Shown piece after piece: positions 63,338-64,000 of a stretch of DNA of 64,000 nucleotides (its first letter is position 1; every line of letters begins with the position of its first letter). Under the pieces are notes generated by a model. It made no database searches. It was not told the DNA's origin and was given only the letters and a program-made list of their open reading frames with translations. The position numbers and the translations under genes were made by a program. The stretch is from Pseudomonas sp. Bout1 (lineage in GTDB: Bacteria > Pseudomonadota > Gammaproteobacteria > Pseudomonadales > Pseudomonadaceae), in NCBI RefSeq assembly GCF_034314165.1, contig NZ_JAVIWK010000001.1, positions 3,549,001 to 3,613,000 of the forward strand. Direction: 5' to 3'.

Positions 63338-64000
63338 ATGACGATGCCAACCCTGGAAACCCTCTCCTCGCGCCTTCGTCTCAAGCAGTTGCGCCTGTTG
63401 GTTGCACTGGACGATCACGGCTCCATCCACCGCGCCGCCGAGATCATCGGCATCACCCAGCCCGGCGCCACCAAGGCGCTGCACGACGTGGAGGAAACCC
63501 TCGGCGCGACGCTGTTCGAACGCACCAGTAAAGGGCTGAACGCCAACGCCATGGGCCGTTGCGCGATTCGCTACGCGCGGTTGATCCTGACGGACCTGTC
63601 TCACCTGCGCCAGGAAATGCACGGGATCTTCCAAGGGCACGGCGGACGCCTCACTGTCGGCACGATCATGGGCGGCGTACCGCTGCTCACGGCGGGCGTA
63701 TTGCGGCTGCGCAAGCGCCAACCGCAGGCGACCATCGAGATTGTCGAAGACACCAGCGTCAAACTACTGAGCCTGCTGGACCAGGGCCGCCTGGACATGG
63801 CGCTGTGTTACCCCAGTGTGAGCCCACGGCCCACGGCGTACGACAGCATCAGCATGAAACCCGAAGCGCTGGTGGTCATGGCCAACCCGAGCCATCCTTT
63901 GGTGGGGCGCGAATCGCTGACCCTCGAAGATCTGGCCGATTCAGGCTGGGTGATCTTCTCGGCGAATATGCCGTTGCGCCAGACGCTGGAGCGCGAGTTC
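63338..64000 (+). CDS. LysR-family regulator (GbpR-like), 3' end outside window
   Basis: 221 codons visible without a stop. HTH: RLRLKQLRLLVALDDHGSIHRAAEIIGITQPGATKALHDVE, then an effector domain (GRLTVGTIMGGVPLLTAGVL). The KALHDVEETLGATLFERTSKGL wording is that of the GbpR/CbnR-like branch regulating sugar or aromatic catabolism. Start uncertain: in-frame ATGs at 63302, 63338 and 63344, none with a good ribosome site. Presumed regulator of the divergent AroE-like operon. Confidence 0.88.
   Translation, partial: MTMPTLETLSSRLRLKQLRLLVALDDHGSIHRAAEIIGITQPGATKALHDVEETLGATLFERTSKGLNANAMGRCAIRYARLILTDLSHLRQEMHGIFQGHGGRLTVGTIMGGVPLLTAGVLRLRKRQPQATIEIVEDTSVKLLSLLDQGRLDMALCYPSVSPRPTAYDSISMKPEALVVMANPSHPLVGRESLTLEDLADSGWVIFSANMPLRQTLEREF

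Overview
The window reads as a Pseudomonas chromosome (fluorescens-like, inferred): MHYT-GGDEF-EAL protein, DUF2897, fdhD/moaA/mobA/moaB and CioAB/DUF2474 traces, plus a 28-bp chromosome-dimer-resolution site (dif, 23940-23967) that differs from the E. coli site at one base by eye. The window therefore spans the replication terminus. The two sides of dif look different: the left side is patchy, with accessory and decaying genes, while the right side is GC-rich, tightly packed and core-like.

Left side, 1-8 kb: a divergent stress cluster, dnaJ-like (partial) and dnaK on the minus strand, then a cation-diffusion-facilitator, a DUF1269 membrane protein and clpB on the plus strand. The chaperones read as alphaproteobacterial rather than Pseudomonas housekeeping types, so I infer lateral transfer. 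From 8 to 17 kb: bestrophin-like channel, moaA, DUF2897, a MucR-like c-di-GMP protein, fdhD, a broken LysR gene, mobA and moaB. These are followed by three relics in a row (moeA start, cioB end, DUF2474), which mark deletions. From 17 to 23.1 kb: small unknown genes, an XRE regulator, a CobB sirtuin, a zinc-ribbon protein, an orphan Xre/MbcA/ParS antitoxin and a KfrA-like coiled-coil DNA-binding protein, as on islands or plasmids.

Centre, 23957-52854: three head-to-tail copies (9631, 9631 and 9636 bp) of one filamentous phage (inovirus), integrated at dif. Each copy encodes a rolling-circle replication protein, ssDNA-binding protein, pVIII-like major coat protein, a candidate 24-residue virion peptide, pIII-like adhesin, pVI-like DUF2523 protein, Zot/pI assembly ATPase and its own pIV-like secretin, all on the minus strand. 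A divergent repressor and an antitoxin-like 56-residue gene lie on the plus strand, and there are three cargo genes of unknown role. The left junction keeps a complete dif. Every unit end carries two inverted dif-like sites about 85 nt apart that could fold into a hairpin, the arrangement known from Vibrio cholerae CTXphi. Host XerC/XerD would then do the integration, and tandem copies would let the phage be made by replication through the array. The repressor/replication intergenic region carries five 12-bp palindrome-like sites spaced by two or three helical turns. The most unusual cargo gene, beside the left junction, joins a HEPN-like domain with an R-x4-H motif to an LprI/DUF1311-like C-terminus.

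Right side, 52.9-64 kb: an SDR oxidoreductase diverging from an HxlR regulator across a perfect 16-bp palindrome; an amino-acid permease and iron alcohol dehydrogenase pair with a convergent LysR; a Bcr/CflA exporter; then a minus-strand set of AroE-like dehydrogenase, DegT-type aminotransferase and aldehyde dehydrogenase, divergent from a GbpR-like LysR gene cut by the window end. No tRNA, rRNA or CRISPR array was seen.
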